A stretch of 64,000 nt of DNA, from NCBI RefSeq assembly GCF_008831285.2, contig NW_022204508.1, forward strand, positions 1,144,575-1,208,574. The letters run 5' to 3'. Shown piece after piece: positions 1 through 11,252 of the stretch (positions are counted from its first letter, which is position 1; every line of letters starts with the position of its first letter). Both the position numbers and the translations under genes were made by a program. Origin of the DNA: Nymphaea colorata. Taxonomy: Eukaryota; Streptophyta; Magnoliopsida; Nymphaeales; Nymphaeaceae. The notes below the pieces were generated by a model that worked only from the letters and a program-made list of their open reading frames with translations, was not told where the DNA came from and ran no database searches.

Positions 1-2850
1 AAATCATTGATCAAAGATGTAATAACAAGTGAAACACAATAGGTTAACTACAAGACACCAAATGAATCACTCGAATCTCATTCATTTTCGCACAAACTTG
101 TGATTTCAATCTACTAAATCATTTATTATAGACGTAACAACAAGTTAAACACATTCAATTAAGTATGCATGATTATATGAATCACTTAAATCTCACTTGT
201 ATTCGTACGAACATGTGATTTCGATCCTTTAAAACGTTCCCTATAGATGTAACAACAAATTCAACTTATCGGACTAACTATACGTGTACAAATATAGTGA
301 CTTCAACCATTTGTATCCATATAAACTTGCGATTTCAACCATTTAAATCATTCATTATAGATGTTAGATTAACTATAAGGGACCAATATAGTGACTTGAC
401 TCTCATTCATTTCCAAACGGACTTTTTTTTTCAAGCCACTAAGTCATTCTATACGTATGTAACAAATGGTTACGCACATTCAATTAAATATAAGTTATCA
501 AATGTATGTAAGAACAAGTAAAAATGAATCACATAATCTCTCGATTAAACATAAGTGATCAAATGTATTTAATAACAAGTGAAACATATTAAGTTACCTG
601 TAAGACACCAAATGAATCACTCGAATCTCATTCATTTTCATATAAACCTATGATTTGAATTTACTAAATCATTTAATATAAACGTAACAACAAGTTAAGT
701 ACACTCAATTAAATATGCGTGATTAATTGAATCACTTAAATCTCACTCGTATTGATGTGAACTTGTGCATCGATCACTATAGATGTAACAACATGTTCAA
801 CTTATCGTACAAACTAGAAAGGATCAAACTAATGCATAGGTCTCCTTTATATCCATATAAACTTGTGAGTTTTAATTATTTAAATCATTGATCATGGATG
901 TAATAACATGTGAAACACGTTAGGTTAACTATAAGACACCAAATGAATCACTCGAATCACATTCATTTTCTTACAAACTTGTGATTTCAGTTCACTTAAA
1001 CAAGCAACATGGATGTAACAATAAGTTAAGCACATTCAATTTAGTATGTGTGATCATTTGAATCACTTAAATCGCACTTGTATTGATACAAACTTGTAAT
1101 TTCAATCATTTAGATCATGCACTATAGTCGTACCAATACGAGTCAGATTTAAGTGATTCATATGATCACGCATACTTTATTTAATGTACTTGACTTATTG
1201 TTATATCCATGTTAAATGATTTAGTAGATTGAAATCACAGGCTTGCATGAAAATGAATGAGATTTGAGTGATTCATTTGGTGCCTTATTGTTAACCTAAT
1301 TCACTTGTTAAGCACATTCAATTAAATTACAAGTGAAACACATTAGGTTAACAATATGACACCAAATGAATCACTTGTTAAGGACATCCGTATTAAGAAT
1401 CATTATAAATGTAACAACTAGTGAAACATATTAGGTAAACCATAAGACACGAAATGAATCACTCGAATCTCATTCATTTTCATACAAACTTGTGATTTCG
1501 ATCTACTAAATCATTTAATGTAGATGTAACAACAAGTACATTCAATTAAGCATGCATGATCATATGAATCATTTAAATCTCACTTGTATTGGTACGAATG
1601 CGTGATTTCAATCCTTTAGATCGTTCACTATAGATGTAACAACAAATTCAACTCATCAAACTAATTACACGCATTCAAAGTAATGCATAGGTCCCATTTG
1701 TATACATATGAACTTGCGATTTCAATCATTTAAATCATTCATTATAGATGTAATAACTAGTGAAATACACTAGATTAACTGTAAGGGACCAACTTAATGA
1801 CCCGACTCTCATTCATTTCCAAACGAACTTCTTATTTCAAGCCACTAAGTCATTCTATACGTATGTAACAAATGGTTACGCACACTCAATTAAATATATT
1901 GATACAAATGAATGAGATGTAACAACATGTTCAACTTATTGAACAAACTACAATGGATCAAACTAAACTAATCCATAGGTCTCCTTTACATCCATATAAA
2001 CTTGTGAGTTTTTATCGTTTAAATCGTTGATCATAGATGTCATAACGAGTGAAACACATTAGGTTAATTATAAGACACCAAATGAATCACTCAAATCTCA
2101 TTTATTTTCACACAAAAATATGATTTGAATTCACTTAATCTAGCAATATGGATGTAACAACAAGTTAAGCACATTCAATTAAATATGTGTGATCATTTGA
2201 ATCACTTAAATCGCACTTGTATTGATACGAACTTGTGGTTTCAATCATTTAGATCGTGCACTATAGTTGTAACAATAAATTCAAGTCATCGGACTAACTA
2301 CACGCGTTTGTATCCACATGAACATGTGATTTCAATCATTTAAATCATTCATTATATATGTATTCCGAACGAACTTCTGGTATCAAAGCCACTAGGTCAT
2401 TCTATACGTAAGTAAGAAATGATCACGCACATTCAATTAAATACAAGTGATCAATTATATGTAATAACAAGTGAAAATGAATCACTTAATCTCTCTCAAT
2501 TAAATATAAGTGATCAAATCTATATAATAACAAGTGAAACACATTTGGTTACTTACAAGACACCAAATGAATCACTCCAATATCAATCATTTTCATAAAA
2601 ACCTATGATGTTAATCTACTAAATCATTTAATATAGACGTAACAACAAGTTAAGCACATTCAATTACGTATGTGTGATAAAATGAATCACTTAAATCCCT
2701 CTCGTATTGATACGAACTTGTGATTTCAATTCCCTACATTGATCACCATAGATGTAAGAACTAGTTCAACTTATTGAACTAACTACAAGGGATCAAACTA
2801 ATGCATAGGTCTCCTTTATATCTATACAAACTTGTAAGTTTTAATCATTT
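1..2850. repeat. Satellite higher-order unit 1
   Basis: First complete ~2.85 kb unit as phased here; the phase is arbitrary because the array runs off the window. It is the most divergent of the units in its second half. For example, it has 'aaaccataagacacg' near 1436-1455 where units 2 and 3 read 'aaaccctaacacacc'. Confidence 0.85.
1132..1310 (-). repeat. Inverted monomer block in unit 1
   Basis: About 180 bp in reverse orientation to the rest of the array. The strings 'aagtgattcat', 'attgaaatcaca' and 'gattcatttggtgcctta' are reverse complements of the usual 'atgaatcactt', 'tgtgatttcaat' and 'taagacaccaaatgaatc'. Direct monomers flank it on both sides. Confidence 0.85.
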
Positions 2851-5683
2851 AAATCATTGATCAAAGATGTAATAACAAGTGAAACACAATTGGTTAACTA
2901 CAAGACACCAAATGAATCACTCGAATCTCATTCATTTTCGCACAAACTTGTGATTTCAATCTACTAAATCATTTATTACAGACGTAACAACAAGTTAAAC
3001 ACATTCAATTAAGTATGCATGATTATATGAATCACTTAAATCTCACTTGTATTCATACAAACATGTGATTTCAATCCTTTAGAACGTTCCCTATAGATGT
3101 AACAACAAATTCAACCCATCGGACTAACTACATGTGTACAAATATAGTGACTTCAACCATTTGTATCCATATAAACTTGTGATTTCAACCATTTAAATCA
3201 TTCATTATAGATGTAATAACAAGTGAAAAACATTAGATTAACTATAATGGACCAATATAGTGACTTGACTCTCATTCATTTCCGAACGGACTTCTTTTTG
3301 CAAGCCACAAAGTCATTTTATACGTATGTAACAAATGGTTACGGACATTCAATTAAATATAAGTTATCAAATGTATGTAAGAACAAGTAAAAATGAATCA
3401 CATAATCTCTTGATTAAACATAAGTGATCAAATGTATGTAATAACAAGTGAAACACATTAACTTAGCTATAAGACACCAAATGAATCACTCGAATCCCAT
3501 TCATTTTCATATAAACCTATGATTTGAATTTACTAAATCATTTAATATAAATGTAACAACAAGTTAAGTACATTCAATTAAATATGCGTGATTAATTGAA
3601 TCACTTAAATCTCACTCGTATTGTTGTGAACTTGTGCATCGATCACTATAGATGTAACAACATGTTCAACTTATCGTACAAACTAGAAAGGATCAAATTA
3701 ATGCATAGGTCTCCTTTATATCCATATAAACTTGTGAGTTTTAATTATTTAAATCATTGATCATGGATGTAATAACATGTGAAACACGTTAGGTTAACTA
3801 TAAGACACCAAATGAATCACTCGAATCACATTCATTTTCATACAAACTTGTGATTTCAGTTCACTTAATCAAGCAACATGGATGTAACAATAAGTTAAGC
3901 ACATTCAATTTAGTATGTGTGATCATTTGAATCACTTAAATCGCACTTGTATTGATACAAACTTGTAATTTCAATCCTTTAGATCGTGCACTATAGTCGT
4001 ACCAATACGAGTCAGATTTAAGTGATTCATATGATCACGCATACTTTATTGAATGTACTTGACTTATTGTTATATCCATGTTAAATGATTTATTAGATTG
4101 AAATCACACGCTTGCATGAAAATGAATGAGATTTGAGTGATTCATTTGGTGCCTTATTGTTAACCTAATTCACTTGTTAAGCACATTCAATTAAATTACA
4201 AGTGAAACACATTAGGTTAACAATATGACACCAAATGAATCACTTGTTAAGGACATCCGTATTAAGAATCATTATAAATGTAACAACTAGTGAAACACAT
4301 TAGGTAAACCCTAACACACCAAATGAATCACTCGAATCTCATTCATTTTCATACGAACTTGGGATTTCGATCTACTAAATCATTTAATATAGATGTAACA
4401 ATAAGTTAAACACATTCAATTAAGCATGCATGATCATATGAATCATTTAAATCTCACTTGTATTGGTACGAATGCGTGATTTCAATCCTTTAGATCGTTC
4501 ACTATAGATGTAACAACAAATTCAACTCATCAGACTAATTACACGCATTCAAAGTAATGCATAGATCCCATTTGTATACATATGAACTTGCGATTTCAAT
4601 CATTTAAATCATTCATTATAGATGTAATAACAAGTGAAATACACTAGATTAACTGTAAGGGACCAACTTAATGACCTGACTCTCATTCATTTCCAAACGA
4701 ACTTCTTATTTCAAGCCACTAAGTCATTCTATACGTATGTAACAAATGGCTACGCACACTCAATTAAATATATTGATCAAATATATGTAATAACAAGTGA
4801 AAATGAATCATTTAATCTCTCAATTACATATATGTGATCAAATATATGTAATAACAAGTGAAACACTTAATCTAGCAATATGGATGTAACAACAAGTTAA
4901 TTATTAGACACCAAATGAATCACTCAAATCTCATTTATTTTCACACAAACTTGTGATTTGAATTCACTTAATCTAGCAATATGGATGTAACAACAAGTTA
5001 AGCACATTCAATTAAATATGTGTGATCATTTAAATCACTTAAATCACACTTGTATTGATACGAACTTGTGATTTCAATCATTTAGATCGTGCACTATAGT
5101 TGTAACAATAAATTCAAGTCATCGAACTAACTACATGCGTTTGTATCCACATGAACATGTGATTTCAATCATTTAAATCATTCATTATATATGCATTCCG
5201 AACGAACTTCTGGTATCAAAGCCACTAGGTCATTCTATACGTAAGTAAGAAATGATCACGCACATTCAATTAAATACAAGTGATCAATTATATGTAATAA
5301 CAAGTGAAAATGAATCACTTAATCTCTCTCAATTAAATATAAGTGATCAAATATATATAATAACAAGTGAAACACATTAGGTTACTTAGAAGACACCAAA
5401 TGAATCACTCCAATATCATTCATTTTCATACAATCCTATGATTTTAATCTTCTAAATCATTTAATATAGACGTAACAACAAGTTAAGCACATTCAATTAC
5501 GTATGTGTGATAAAATGAATCACTTAAATCCCTCTCGTATTGATACGAACTTGTGATTTCAATTCCTTACATCGATCACCATAGATGTAAGAACTAGTTC
5601 AACTTATTGAACTAACTACAAGGGATCAAACTAATGCATAGGTCTCCTTTATGTCCATACAAACTTGTAAGTTTTAATCATTT
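2851..5683. repeat. Satellite higher-order unit 2
   Basis: Second unit, 2833 bp. From about 4250 onward it is almost base-for-base the same as unit 3 shifted by 2836 bp. Its first ~1.4 kb differs from unit 3 at more positions. This points to a recent duplication or conversion whose edge lies inside the unit. Confidence 0.85.
4001..4179 (-). repeat. Inverted monomer block in unit 2
   Basis: Same inverted block as at 1132-1310, one higher-order period later, with only a few substitutions. The same edges ('accaatacgagtcag' on the left, 'cacttgtta' on the right) show that the inversion predates amplification of the unit. Confidence 0.85.
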
Positions 5684-8519
5684 AAATCATTGATCAAAGA
5701 TGTAATAACAAGTGAAACACAATTGGTTGACTACAAGACACCAAATGAATCACTCGAATCTCATTCATTTTCGCACAAACTTGTGATTTCAATCTACTAA
5801 ATCATTTATTATAGACGTAACAACAAGTTCAACACATTCAATTAAGTATGCATAATCATTATATGAATCACTTAAATCTCACTTGTATTCGTACGAACAT
5901 GTGATTTCAATCCTTTAGAACGTTCCTTATAGAAATAACAACAAATTCAACTCATTGGACTAACTACACGTGTACAAATATAGTGACTTCAACCATTTGT
6001 ATCCATATAAACTTGTGATTTCAACCATTTAAATCATTCATTATAGATGTAAGAACAAGTGAAATACATTAGATTAACTATAATGGACCAATATAGTGAC
6101 TTGACTCTCATTAATTTCCAAACGGACTTCTTTTTTCAAGCCACTAAGTCATTCTATACGTGTGTAACAAATGGTTACACACATTCAATTGAATATAAGT
6201 TATCAAATGTATGTAAGAACAAGTAAAAATGAATCACATAATTTCTTGATTAAACATAAGTGATCAAATGTATGTAATAACAAGTGAAACACATTAAGTT
6301 ACCTGTAAGGCACCAAATGAATCACTCGAATCCCATTCATTTTCATATAAACCTATGATTTGAATTTACTAAATCATTTAATATAAATGTAACAACAAGT
6401 TAAGTACATTCAATTAAATATGCGTGATCAATTGAATCACTTAAATCATACTCGTATTGATGTGAACTTGTGCATCGATCACTATAGATGTAACAACATG
6501 TTCAACTTATCGTACAAACTAGAAAGGATCAAACTAATGCATAGGTCTCCTTTATATCCATATAAACTTGTGAGTTTTAATTATTTAAATCATTGATCGT
6601 GGATGTAATAACATGTGAAACACGTTAGGTTAACTATAAGACACCAAATGAATCACTCGAATCACATTCATTTTCATACAAACTTGTGATTTCAATTCAC
6701 TTAATCAAGCAACATGGATGTAACAATAAGTTAAGCACATTCAATTTAGTATGTGTGATCATTTGAATCACTTAAATCGCACTTGTATTGATACAAACTT
6801 GTAATTTCAATCCTTTAGATCGTGCACTATAGTCGTACCAATACGAGTCAGATTTAAGTGATTGATATGATCACGCATACTTTATTGAATGTACTTGACT
6901 TATTGTTATATCCATGTTAAATGATTTATTAGATTGAAATCACACGCTTGCATGATAATGAATGAGATTTGAGTGATTCATTTGGTGCCTTATTGTTAAC
7001 CTAATTCACTTGTTAAGCACATTCAATTAAATTACAAGTGAAACACATTAGGTTAACAATATGACACCAAATGAATCACTTGTTAAGGACATCCGTATTA
7101 AGAATCATTATAAATGTAACAACTAGTGAAACACATTAGGTAAACCCTAACACACCAAATGAATCACTCGAATCTCATTCATTTTCATACGAACTTGGGA
7201 TTTCGATCTACTAAATCATTTAATATAGATGTAACAATAAGTTAAACACATTCAATTAAGCATGCATGATCATATGAATCATTTAAATCTCACTTGTATT
7301 GGTACGAATGCGTGATTTCAATCCTTTAGATCGTTCACTATAGATGTAACAACAAATTCAACTCATCAGACTAATTACACGCATTCAAAGTAATGCATAG
7401 ATCCCATTTGTATACATATGAACTTGCGATTTCAATCATTTAAATCATTCATTATAGATGTAATAACAAGTGAAATACACTAGATTAACTGTAAGGGACC
7501 AACTTAATGACCTGACTCTCATTCATTTCCAAACGAACTTCTTATTTCAAGCCACTAAGTCATTCTATACGTATGTAACAAATGGCTACGCACACTCAAT
7601 TAAATATATTGATCAAATATATGTAATAACAAGTGAAAATGAATCATTTAATCTCTCAATTACATATATGTGATCAAATATATGTAATAACAAGTGAAAC
7701 ACTTAATCTAGCAATATGGATGTAACAACAAGTTAATTATTAGACACCAAATGAATCACTCAAATCTCATTTATTTTCACACAAACTTGTGATTTGAATT
7801 CACTTAATCTAGCAATATGGATGTAACAACAAGTTAAGCACATTCAATTAAATATGTGTGATCATTTAAATCACTTAAATCACACTTGTATTGATACGAA
7901 CTTGTGATTTCAATCATTTAGATCGTGCACTATAGTTGTAACAATAAATTCAAGTCATCGAACTAACTACATGCGTTTGTATCCACATGAACATGTGATT
8001 TCAATCATTTAAATCATTCATTATATATGCATTCCGAACGAACTTCTGGTATCAAAGCCACTAGGTCATTCTATACGTAAGTAAGAAATGATCACGCACA
8101 TTCAATTAAATACAAGTGATCAATTATATGTAATAACAAGTGAAAATGAATCACTTAATCTCTCTCAATTAAATATAAGTGATCAAATATATATAATAAC
8201 AAGTGAAACACATTAGGTTACTTAGAAGACACCAAATGAATCACTCCAATATCATTCATTTTCATACAATCCTATGATTTTAATCTTCTAAATCATTTAA
8301 TATAGATGTAACAACAAGTTAAGCACATTCAATTACGTATGTGTGATAAAATGAATCACTTAAATCCCTCTCGTATTGATACGAACTTGTGATTTCAATT
8401 CCTTACATCGATCACCATAGATGTAAGAACTAGTTCAACTTATTGAACTAACTACAAGGGATCAAACTAATGCATAGGTCTCCTTTATGTCCATACAAAC
8501 TTGTAAGTTTTAATCATTT
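5684..8519. repeat. Satellite higher-order unit 3
   Basis: Third unit, 2836 bp. Its beginning (5684 to ~6330) is nearly identical to the partial fourth unit, and its later part to unit 2. The few differences include gacgt/gatgt near 5470 versus 8306, and acacac/acgcac near 6178 versus 9014. Confidence 0.85.
6837..7015 (-). repeat. Inverted monomer block in unit 3
   Basis: Third occurrence of the inverted monomer block, at the same position within the higher-order unit and with the same two junctions. Confidence 0.85.
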
Positions 8520-9167
8520 AAATCATTGATCAAAGATGTAATAACAAGTGAAACACAATTGGTTGACTACAAGACACCAAATGAATCACTCGAATCTCAT
8601 TCATTTTCGCACAAACTTGTGATTTCAATCTACTAAATCATTTATTATAGACGTAACAACAAGTTCAACACATTCAATTAAGTATGCATAATCATTATAT
8701 GAATCACTTAAATCTCACTTGTATTCGTACGAACATGTGATTTCAATCCTTTAGAACGTTCCTTATAGAAATAACAACAAATTCAACTCATTGGACTAAC
8801 TACACGTGTACAAATATAGTGACTTCAACCATTTGTATCCATATAAACTTGTGATTTCAACCATTTAAATCATTCATTATAGATGTAAGAACAAGTGAAA
8901 TACATTAGATTAACTATAATGGACCAATATAGTGACTTGACTCTCATTAATTTCCAAACGGACTTCTTTTTTCAAGCCACTAAGTCATTCTATACGTGTG
9001 TAACAAATGGTTACGCACATTCAATTGAATATAAGTTATCAAATGTATGTAAGAACAAGTAAAAATGAATCACATAATTTCTTGATTAAACATAAGTGAT
9101 CAAATGTATGTAATAACAAGTGAAACACATTAAGTTACCTGTAAGGCACCAAATGAATCACTCGAAT
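8520..9167. repeat. Partial fourth satellite unit and array edge
   Basis: About 650 bp of a further unit, ending within a monomer at 'aatgaatcactcgaat'. Unrelated sequence starting 'tgcaatgaggctg' follows with no transition, so the array edge is sharp. Confidence 0.85.
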
Positions 9168-10544
9168 TGCAATGAGGCTGTAATCCATTTGTATAGTGAG
9201 GTTGGTTTTTTGCCTATCTTCTTTTTGGTTAGTTGTAGTTTCTATCTTTGTATTTGAGGTTTATGTCTCTCTTCCTTTTTGTTTGTTCTAGCTCAGGTAT
9301 CTTGTTTTTTGCTATCTGTTATATTGTTAATAAAAATTTTTGGGACACCTAAACTCGTAGCAACGACGTTGCTTCGCCATGTAGGGCTGCACATGCGTCG
9401 AGCCCAAGCTTGTCCCTCTTGAGCTTGACTTGATTATACAACATCAAGCTCGAGCTCGACTCCCTTAACTTGCTTAACTCATTTATGGCCTAACTCGTTT
9501 TTTAAAACTTGTTCACGTCAACTCGTTCAATTCGTGTATGACACCAAAGCAAAACTTGTTACCTCGAGTTGAAAGGAAAATTGGTTTCCTTGAGATACAA
9601 ACTGGGGTATGATTGTCCTGTAGTACCAAGATATTATTTTTAGTGCTGTAAGTTAAATGGGCAAACAACTTAAAATTTGAAACTTAATCAGAAAGTTGCG
9701 CACCAATAAGAACAAATTCTATGGTAAAACCATGAAAACAAGGGGTTTCTGCACCCCCCCCCCCCCTTTTCTCCCTCTCTCTTTTCACAAGGACAAATTG
9801 TCAATGTGACAAATTGAAGAGAACATATGGTTCCATTTGTATCTTTGTAAAAGCAGTTCCATTCTCTCCCCAACCTTGCGTGGCATATGTTTTCGTGGAA
9901 CTGAATAGCCACCTATAACTTTTCGTGGAACCGCCTTCAATGATGCCATAAACACTTCTAGAAAGCCTTAGAGGACTAAGTTTAAGGGGGCGTATGACCA
10001 CCTTGTGTTATAGAAACAAAATTTCACCTTCAACTAGAATTGGAATGAAACTTCCAACTCTAGTTTCCCTTTGATAGACTGGAACTTTGGTTTTAAAATT
10101 GAAAATTATGAGTTTGATAGAGCAAGACTAAAATTCTGGAATTGGTGTATTAAAATCATCATAACATGTGCCAAGAGAGAAGACATCCAATCATTAATGC
10201 CTGCTTCCTTATAAAACAAGCGATGCCAAAAAGTTTCATATGGACATGTTGGTGTGATTTCTTAGAACCTTACACATTGAAAACAATGTAAAATTTTAAT
10301 ACTTCAATATATCCCCTAGAATTAAAAGGAAATTTTAAAATGCATGAGCTGCCAATGATTGTGAAGGAATGTATATAGTGCTGGCTAGTGCATCTTCTCA
10401 AGAGTTAAGACTGTCCATTCTATTATGATGTGACAGTCAAGAAAAATAAAGGAAGAAAAATATTATGAGGATGCATAAAAATTAATTGGTGGTTGGATCG
10501 ACTATGAACTAATTGACCAAATGTGTGGTGGGTGAAAGAGAAAA
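9168..10544. other. Spacer between satellite and resistance-gene relics
   Basis: No convincing gene. The stretch holds a degenerate hAT-end fragment (listed separately), a run of 13 C at 9754-9766, and AT-rich sequence. From about 10205 to 10440 it is related in reverse complement to the 3' flank of CNL-B (near 23920-24170): 'catatggacatgttggtgt' here matches 'acaccaacatgtccatatg' there. This part is therefore the downstream flank of the minus-strand CNL-A locus. Confidence 0.6.
9382..9560. mobile_element. Degenerate hAT terminal fragment
   Basis: Begins with TAGGGCTG, the same 8-base terminus as the complete hAT elements in this window, followed by decayed subterminal motifs of the gagctcgagctcgact type (around 9395-9475). 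No partner end or target duplication is visible, so it is a solo or highly eroded end. Similarity of this GC-skewed motif to other repeats cannot be excluded. Confidence 0.45.
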
Positions 10545-10974
10545 TGGAAAATGTGGCATAAAAATTTTACAAATCTTAAATAAAGCAAGGGAGGGAAAGA
10601 AAAGAGCCAACAAAAAGCAAAAAAGATTCATGTTTAACAAAAAAAAAATAGTTTCAATCTGTCACCAATTTTTTACAAACTAAAACATTTCAATAATTGT
10701 AAGGCGATCTGTTCCTGTTTATCCGTGAGAAATGTGGTTGCTACTGCATCATTTTGTTGAGGAGAAGTACTATTTGCACCCACTGGAAGACTTGAGATTG
10801 GGGAAGTAAAAAAGAACTGGCTTTCTCAGTTCCAGGAGGCATTTCCTGTGGCCACCCAAGCAGATGTTCTCAGTGAAACCACACCAACATGACCAAGTCC
10901 TATTGACTTCTGTCATGTTTAATGAAAGCAGTTGCAATCTATTGATTTTTACAGATTCACACTACTTTTGCAGA
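10545..10974 (-). repeat. Tandem duplicate of the CNL-A 3' end (unit 1)
   Basis: A unit that recurs in diverged form about 430 bp further along (10975-11190). Both contain 'aaagagcc(a/g)ac', 'agattcat', then the reverse complement of a conserved 3'-flank motif (gtttcaatctgtcaccaatt at 10651; gttacaatccgtcaccgatt at 11080), then LRR C-terminal coding remnants. The 3' end of the minus-strand resistance gene was therefore tandemly duplicated and then eroded. Confidence 0.6.
10705..10885 (-). pseudogene. Extra LRR C-terminal remnant downstream of CNL-A
   Basis: Read on the minus strand, conceptual translation gives pieces such as GFTENICLGGHRKCL, FPNLKSS and PQQNDAV. These match the terminal LRR of the neighbours (GFTEDISLGGHWQCL, FPNLKSL, SQQNDA in CNL-C). 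No start codon and no sustained ORF. It lacks the final LPQEL..HLGER block seen in the other copies. It is a fragment left by tandem duplication of the gene's 3' end. Confidence 0.6.
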
Positions 10975-11124
10975 TGGAAAACATGACATAAAAAATGTAC
11001 AAGACCTAAATCAAACAACGGAGAGAAAAAAAGAGCCGACGAAATGCAAAAGATTCATACTTGAACAAAAAAATATATAGTTACAATCCGTCACCGATTT
11101 TAAACACTAAAACATATCGAATAA

Positions 11125-11190
11125 TTGTTACCTTTCCTCCAAGATGGCATCTTAACTCCTGCGGCAGATCAAGTGCAGGACATATGTAAA
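11125..11190 (-). pseudogene. Duplicated last LRR block of CNL-A
   Basis: Reverse complement encodes a block like LPQEL..HLG, the same ending that the main CNL-A remnant has at 11253-11310. It lies in the second unit of the small tandem duplication and is only ~60 bp long. Confidence 0.45.
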
Positions 11191-11252
11191 TACTGAAGGC
11201 TTCAGCCAACGAAACAGAAAAGGTTCCGTAACATGATAGCACCTCAACCACT

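Larger units (their letters stand above)
1..9167. repeat. AT-rich satellite array with ~2.84 kb higher-order repeat
   Basis: The whole stretch is built from diverged ~115 bp monomers. The motif gatgtaa/gacgtaa recurs at 16, 131, 246 and 360 and is followed by variants of 'caagtgaaacacattaggtt', 'aagacaccaaatgaatcact' and 'cttgtgatttcaat'. A longer period is superimposed: the string 'aaatcattgatcaaagatgt' starts at 1, 2851, 5684 and 8520, giving higher-order units of 2850, 2833 and 2836 bp (about 25 monomers each) and a partial fourth. The array begins before the window and stops abruptly at about 9167. Short ORFs inside it, including two identical 67-residue ones 2836 bp apart, are by-products of the repeat. 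It could be pericentromeric, subtelomeric or interstitial satellite; the sequence does not say which. Confidence 0.95.

Noticed and set aside
4634-7673. Two identical 67-codon ORFs (4634-4837 and 7470-7673) as a duplicated gene
   Set aside because: Both lie inside the satellite, exactly one higher-order period apart, with no protein-like features. They follow from repeat identity.
1-9167. Regularly spaced repeats as a CRISPR array
   Set aside because: Monomers are ~115 bp, directly adjacent and diverged, with no unique spacers and a plant context.
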